From contig NZ_VWVU01000041.1 of NCBI RefSeq assembly GCF_008638365.1, forward strand, positions 1 through 35,285: a stretch of 35,285 nucleotides of DNA. The letters run 5' to 3'. Under the pieces are notes generated by a model. It saw only the letters and a list, made by a program, of their open reading frames with translations, was not told where the DNA came from and searched no databases. The stretch comes from Nocardiopsis quinghaiensis. Its GTDB lineage: Bacteria > Actinomycetota > Actinomycetes > Streptosporangiales > Streptosporangiaceae. Below, in pieces: positions 32,286-35,285 of the stretch. The position numbers and the translations under genes are program-made. Each line of letters begins with the position of its first letter. Position 1 is the first letter of the stretch.

Positions 32286-32512
32286 TGATCCAGCGTCACC
32301 CTCGCCCGGCCGCCTGGTCGCGGCCGACCCCGCCCAGGTTCGACCACACCGCCTGGACCCGGCGCAACTCCGGTCTGAGCCCCCAACAGTGCCAGGCACA
32401 AGGCCTGTGCGTGGCCTGCGGGGGCCGGGGCGGCCTGTGGTGGTCCTTCGGAGCTGAGTTCGGCTACACGCCCTGCCGTGAGTGCGCCCCGGCACCGGAG
32501 GAAGACCGGTGA
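32285..32512 (+). CDS. 75-residue zinc-knuckle-like protein
   Basis: The start ATG overlaps the preceding stop (TGATG) and has AAGGAG upstream. The C-terminal half has two Cys pairs, CVACGGRGG and PCREC, separated by 17 residues with several Trp/Phe, which looks like a small zinc ribbon of the CxxCxGxG type. The N-terminal half is Arg/Pro-rich. It ends in a 4-nt overlap with the next gene. Function unknown. Confidence 0.65.
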   Translation: MIQRHPRPAAWSRPTPPRFDHTAWTRRNSGLSPQQCQAQGLCVACGGRGGLWWSFGAEFGYTPCRECAPAPEEDR

Positions 32513-32775
32513 GTCCGCAGGACCGCCACAACCCGAAGGTCGAACGCCACCAGGAAGAGACCAGCCAAGGCCTGGCCTGGGTCTACCAGGTGCGCTGCAC
32601 CTGCGGTGAAGAGTTCGACGAGTACTACGCCAAGCAACTGGCTGAGCAGGACAAACATCGCCACCTGGGCAAGGTAGCCGCTCCGCCTGCTGAACGGTGC
32701 CGCGAGCCCAAGAAGCACCGCATGCGCCCGCACGAGCGGTGCGCATTGTGCGCCGGCCAGCTGTCCCTGTTCTGA
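32509..32775 (+). CDS. 88-residue Cys-containing protein
   Basis: The GTG at 32509 overlaps the preceding stop (GTGA). The protein has CTCGEEF near the middle and CALCAG near the end, separated by a His/Lys-rich stretch (EQDKHRHLGK), so it may bind zinc. The pattern YQVRCTCGEEFDEYYAKQLA resembles zinc-finger-like proteins of actinophage and element genomes. It is the last gene in the overlapping chain. Confidence 0.65.
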   Translation: MSPQDRHNPKVERHQEETSQGLAWVYQVRCTCGEEFDEYYAKQLAEQDKHRHLGKVAAPPAERCREPKKHRMRPHERCALCAGQLSLF

Positions 32776-32810
32776 ACACCGTCTTCTCCGACCAGCGCAA
32801 CCCATGTCCA

Positions 32811-32850
32811 GGGGTGGTGGCCTCACCGCCAACCGACCCGCCACCACCCC
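32811..32850 (+). repeat. Leader hairpin B
   Basis: An 11-bp perfect stem GGGGTGGTGGC/GCCACCACCCC has loop CTCACCGCCAACCGACCC. It is followed by ATCTCATCAGAAAGGCAC ahead of the GTG at 32874. It closely resembles leader hairpin C at 33437-33476 in loop and tail. Confidence 0.65.
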
Positions 32851-32873
32851 ATCTCATCAGAAAGGCACACACC

Positions 32874-32963
32874 GTGTTCGAGCTGCTCATCCTCGGTCTG
32901 ATCCTGGCTACCGGTATCGGCCTGGTCGTCTCCGGCCACCGCGACGAGAACCGCTCCCGCTGA
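32874..32963 (+). CDS. 29-residue single-helix membrane peptide
   Basis: The GTG at 32874 is preceded by AGAAAGG and opens a frame encoding one membrane helix (FELLILGLILATGIGLVVSG) and a short charged end (HRDENRSR). Its own leader hairpin supports expression. Tiny membrane peptides are common in conjugation modules; the function is unknown. Confidence 0.55.
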   Translation: MFELLILGLILATGIGLVVSGHRDENRSR

Positions 32964-33026
32964 CCCCGCCCGCTCCCGTGTCTGCCCCGGGCGGGGCAGG
33001 CACGCCTAACGCAGGAAGGAGGCCCT

Positions 33027-33419
33027 ATGGCCAGCGGGATTGTCGCCCTGGTCGCGACCGGGCTCGCCATCACGCTGCTGATCTTCGGCAAACGGGGCCG
33101 GATGCTCACTCTGACCTCGCTCATCGCGGGGTTGGCCGTGGTGCCCTTCATCGCGCCCTACGCCATCGCCGGGGTGCGCAGTTTGGACTCTGCCACCTTC
33201 GACGGGCTGGCCACCCTCATCGCGGTCGTGGCCACGGCCTGGGTGACCTTCGAGCTCAAGGACGGCGGTACCCGCTCCCTGACCCCGTGGCTGGCGCTGC
33301 TGGTGCCCTGCCTGTGGTTGGCCGCGTCGGGCCCGTTCATCGGCATCTACGAGTTCGTCCAGGGCGGCCTGGACAGCGCTGAGCAGTTCACCACCGACTT
33401 CGACGTCAACGACTACTGA
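33027..33419 (+). CDS. 130-residue multi-pass membrane protein
   Basis: The ATG at 33027 is preceded by AGGAAGGAGG. Four hydrophobic helices are visible (IVALVATGLAITLLIF, LTSLIAGLAVVPFIAPYAIA, LATLIAVVATAWVTFEL, WLALLVPCLWLAASGPFI). The C-terminal tail is acidic (DSAEQFTTDFDVNDY). It lies directly upstream of the TraB-like gene. It might be a spread-type membrane partner of the translocase, as in streptomycete elements, but I see no family motif. Confidence 0.72.
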   Translation: MASGIVALVATGLAITLLIFGKRGRMLTLTSLIAGLAVVPFIAPYAIAGVRSLDSATFDGLATLIAVVATAWVTFELKDGGTRSLTPWLALLVPCLWLAASGPFIGIYEFVQGGLDSAEQFTTDFDVNDY

Positions 33420-33436
33420 CCCATACCCACCACCAA

Positions 33437-33476
33437 GCGGGCGGCGGCCTCACCGCCAAGATCCGCCGCCGCCCGC
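33437..33476 (+). repeat. Leader hairpin C ahead of the translocase gene
   Basis: A 12-bp perfect stem GCGGGCGGCGGC/GCCGCCGCCCGC has loop CTCACCGCCAAGATCC. It is followed by CTCATCAGAGAGGCACC and the ATG at 33502. It nearly duplicates leader B in loop start and downstream tail. Confidence 0.65.
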
Positions 33477-33501
33477 ACCTCATCAGAGAGGCACCACCAG
33501 C

Positions 33502-35285
33502 ATGACCGCCACGAACCCCGACCACGAACCCGACGACACCGAGATCCACGACGCTGAGGTCATCGCCTTCCCCGGCCGTCCGTCTCCGGAAACCGGGGAG
33601 AAGTCGGAGGTCGTGGACGCCGAAATCATTACCAACACCGAGGAGCCGGAGGCGCCGGCACCGTCCGCCGAGATCGCAGTCCGCCCTAAGACCCGAACCG
33701 TGGTCGTGCCCGACGGAATGCGTACCGCCGCCCACCGGGCCGGGGAAGTCGCCAAGCGCCCCGACAAGCTCGCGTTGGCGGTGCTCAAGCACGAGCTGGT
33801 CTACGGCAGCGTGGGCACCGCCCGCGGGGCCGGGCACGTGTGGCGGTGGATGACCGCCGCCGAACTCGACACCCAGCTGGCCGTCAAGCCCGAGCTGGTG
33901 CTGACCACCCGCAAGAAGCGCCGCAACGTCGTGCTGACCGGGGCGGGCGCCACCGCCGCCGTCGGGACGGCGGCATGGTTCCTGCTCACCCCGGCCGTGC
34001 CCATCATCGCGCTGCTCATGGTCCTCGCGGTCGCCGGCGGCCTGGAGCGACGCCGGGCCGCGTTGGGGGACGCCGAGGCCGGGCACACCGCGTTGGGCGG
34101 CTCTCCCTCCGGCAAGGAGGTCAAGAAGGTGTTCGTGGCCGCCAAGCTCGCCAAACAGGTCGACCAGATCCGTGTGGTCGGCCCGGTCACCCGCACCAAC
34201 GGAGCCTGGGAGGCGACGTTGGAGCTGCCCCCGGGCACCACCTACAAGAACGCCACCAAGAGGCGCGGGGAGCTGGCCGGAGCGATCGGCGTGGACGAGG
34301 TCCAGGTCGCCCTGGACCCGGTCAAGGGCCACAACGGCAGGGTGCGCCTGTGGGTGGCCGACGAGGACCCGATGCAGGGCGGCCGGGTGGAAAACCCGCT
34401 GGCCACCCGGGTGCCGGACCGGGTGAACTTCTGGACCGACAAGCTCTTCGCCGGGCGCGACGCCCGGGGCCGGGCCGTGGAGTTCAGGATGGTCGAACGC
34501 TCCTACATGATCGGCGGGGAGCCCGGCGGCGGTAAGAGCGTGGCCTCCAACAACGTGCTGGCCTGGTTCTTCCTCGATCCCAGGACCCAGGTCTACCTGG
34601 CCGACGGCAAGTTCGGGTTCGACCTCATGGTGTGGGAGCCCATGGCCAAGTTCGTACTCACCGACAAGCGGCCCGAGGCCATGATCGCGATGTTGCGCGA
34701 GGTCATCGCGGAGATGGACCGCCGCTACAAGATCCTGCGCAAGATCGGCGCTCCCAAGGTCACCGAGGCCATCGCCAAGAAGTACGGCCTGCACCCGATC
34801 GTGGTGCACATCGACGAAGTCCAGTTCTGGTCCGCCTCCGGGGACACCAAGGCCGACAAGGAGTTCATGACCGCGCTGGCCGACATCGTGGGCCGGGGCC
34901 GCGCGGCCGGGATCATCACCGGAGTCATCACCCAGCGGCCCGCCGCTGAGGTCGTCCCGACCCGGCTGCGGGACATCCTGTCCATCCGGTGGGCGCTGCG
35001 GTGCACCACCCCGGCCGCCTCCGACACCATCCTCGGGACGGGATGGGCCGGTCGCGGCTACAGCGCGGCCCTGTTCGAGCCGGACCAGCGCGGCGCCGGC
35101 TACATCCTCGCTGAGGGCAGCAGCCCGGTGCAGACGCGGGCGGCGTTCATCGACCCCGACCGCGGGGAGCTCCAGGCCATCGCGGATCGCGCCTGGGCAC
35201 TGCGCAAGGAGGCCGGGACCCTGCCCAAGACCGATGAGCGCACCGACGTGCGTCTGCTCAACGCGGTCCTGGGAGCGATGGGGGA
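33502..35285 (+). CDS. FtsK/SpoIIIE-type DNA translocase, TraB-like (3' end outside window)
   Basis: At least 594 residues; the gene runs off the right edge. The N-terminal 140 residues are acidic and Pro-rich, and a membrane region follows at about 142-178 (AAVGTAAWFLLTPAVPIIAL onwards). The ATPase domain has Walker A GGEPGGGKS (338-346), a Walker B-type VVHIDEVQ (434-441), and TALADIVGRGRAAGIITGVI followed by TQRP as in FtsK/SpoIIIE family members. In actinomycete integrative elements such a protein alone moves double-stranded DNA between mycelia. The ATG at 33502 has AGAGAGG upstream and a leader hairpin. The DNA-binding C terminus is not visible. Confidence 0.88.
   Translation, partial: MTATNPDHEPDDTEIHDAEVIAFPGRPSPETGEKSEVVDAEIITNTEEPEAPAPSAEIAVRPKTRTVVVPDGMRTAAHRAGEVAKRPDKLALAVLKHELVYGSVGTARGAGHVWRWMTAAELDTQLAVKPELVLTTRKKRRNVVLTGAGATAAVGTAAWFLLTPAVPIIALLMVLAVAGGLERRRAALGDAEAGHTALGGSPSGKEVKKVFVAAKLAKQVDQIRVVGPVTRTNGAWEATLELPPGTTYKNATKRRGELAGAIGVDEVQVALDPVKGHNGRVRLWVADEDPMQGGRVENPLATRVPDRVNFWTDKLFAGRDARGRAVEFRMVERSYMIGGEPGGGKSVASNNVLAWFFLDPRTQVYLADGKFGFDLMVWEPMAKFVLTDKRPEAMIAMLREVIAEMDRRYKILRKIGAPKVTEAIAKKYGLHPIVVHIDEVQFWSASGDTKADKEFMTALADIVGRGRAAGIITGVITQRPAAEVVPTRLRDILSIRWALRCTTPAASDTILGTGWAGRGYSAALFEPDQRGAGYILAEGSSPVQTRAAFIDPDRGELQAIADRAWALRKEAGTLPKTDERTDVRLLNAVLGAMG

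Larger units (their letters stand above)
23173..35285. mobile_element. Integrative conjugative element (AICE type), left part; right end outside window
   Basis: The interval begins at a tRNA-Phe 3'-half attachment site. It contains a Replic_Relax-type protein with iteron-like repeats, a KorSA-like GntR regulator with palindromic operators, a chain of small membrane proteins and an FtsK/TraB-type translocase: the module set of actinomycete integrative conjugative elements, which transfer double-stranded DNA with one TraB protein. The first 2 kb has clearly lower GC than the flanks. No integrase or excisionase is in view; they and the intact tRNA-Phe are expected to the right. Confidence 0.85.

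Overview
The window comes from a high-GC actinomycete. The evidence is strong GC bias at third codon positions, frequent GTG/TTG starts, DesK/NarL-type signalling, a PknB-like kinase, a CYP157/CYP154-type P450 pair and an integrative element of the actinomycete AICE type. A Nocardiopsaceae-like (Nocardiopsis/Streptomonospora) host is my guess; the sequence alone does not prove it.

Positions 1-23172 are chromosomal. In order they hold: the start of prfC; a TetR regulator divergent from an acyl-CoA dehydrogenase; a NmrA-like reductase; a small membrane protein; a two-component system whose kinase and regulator genes are separated by a decayed IS200/IS605-type TnpB element; glutaminase; a membrane Ser/Thr kinase; two overlapping cytochrome P450 genes, one lacking the ExxR motif; a copZ-copA copper-efflux pair behind a perfect CsoR-type operator; a GNAT acetyltransferase; an AGCS amino-acid/cation symporter; a small GNAT-like protein; a DUF5996 protein; an orphan narJ; an AviRa-like rRNA methyltransferase; tRNA-Asp; an HslR-like S4 protein; an alpha/beta hydrolase; and a small membrane protein.

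At 23173-23217 lies the 3' half of a tRNA-Phe gene (anticodon GAA to the discriminator), still followed by its terminator but with no 5' half. I read this as one attachment site (att) of an integrative conjugative element that runs out of the right edge. Just inside is a lower-GC cargo island: a DUF488 protein and an unrecognised 284-residue protein, convergent and overlapping. Next comes a probable replication region: a Replic_Relax-type protein with repeated 9-mers on one side and a 38-nt palindrome on the other. It is followed by a KorSA-like GntR/UTRA regulator coupled to a family-2 glycosyltransferase, with inverted-repeat operators upstream.

The rightward genes (28716-35285) look like the transfer module. 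They comprise two tiny related proteins, a run of small membrane and zinc-knuckle proteins joined by 1-4 nt overlaps, a larger membrane protein ending in a helix-turn-helix, and finally an FtsK/TraB-type translocase cut by the window edge. Several of these genes are preceded by a GC-rich hairpin and an AGAGAGG-like ribosome binding site, and three hairpins share a CTCAC loop motif. The integrase and the intact tRNA-Phe would be expected beyond position 35285.
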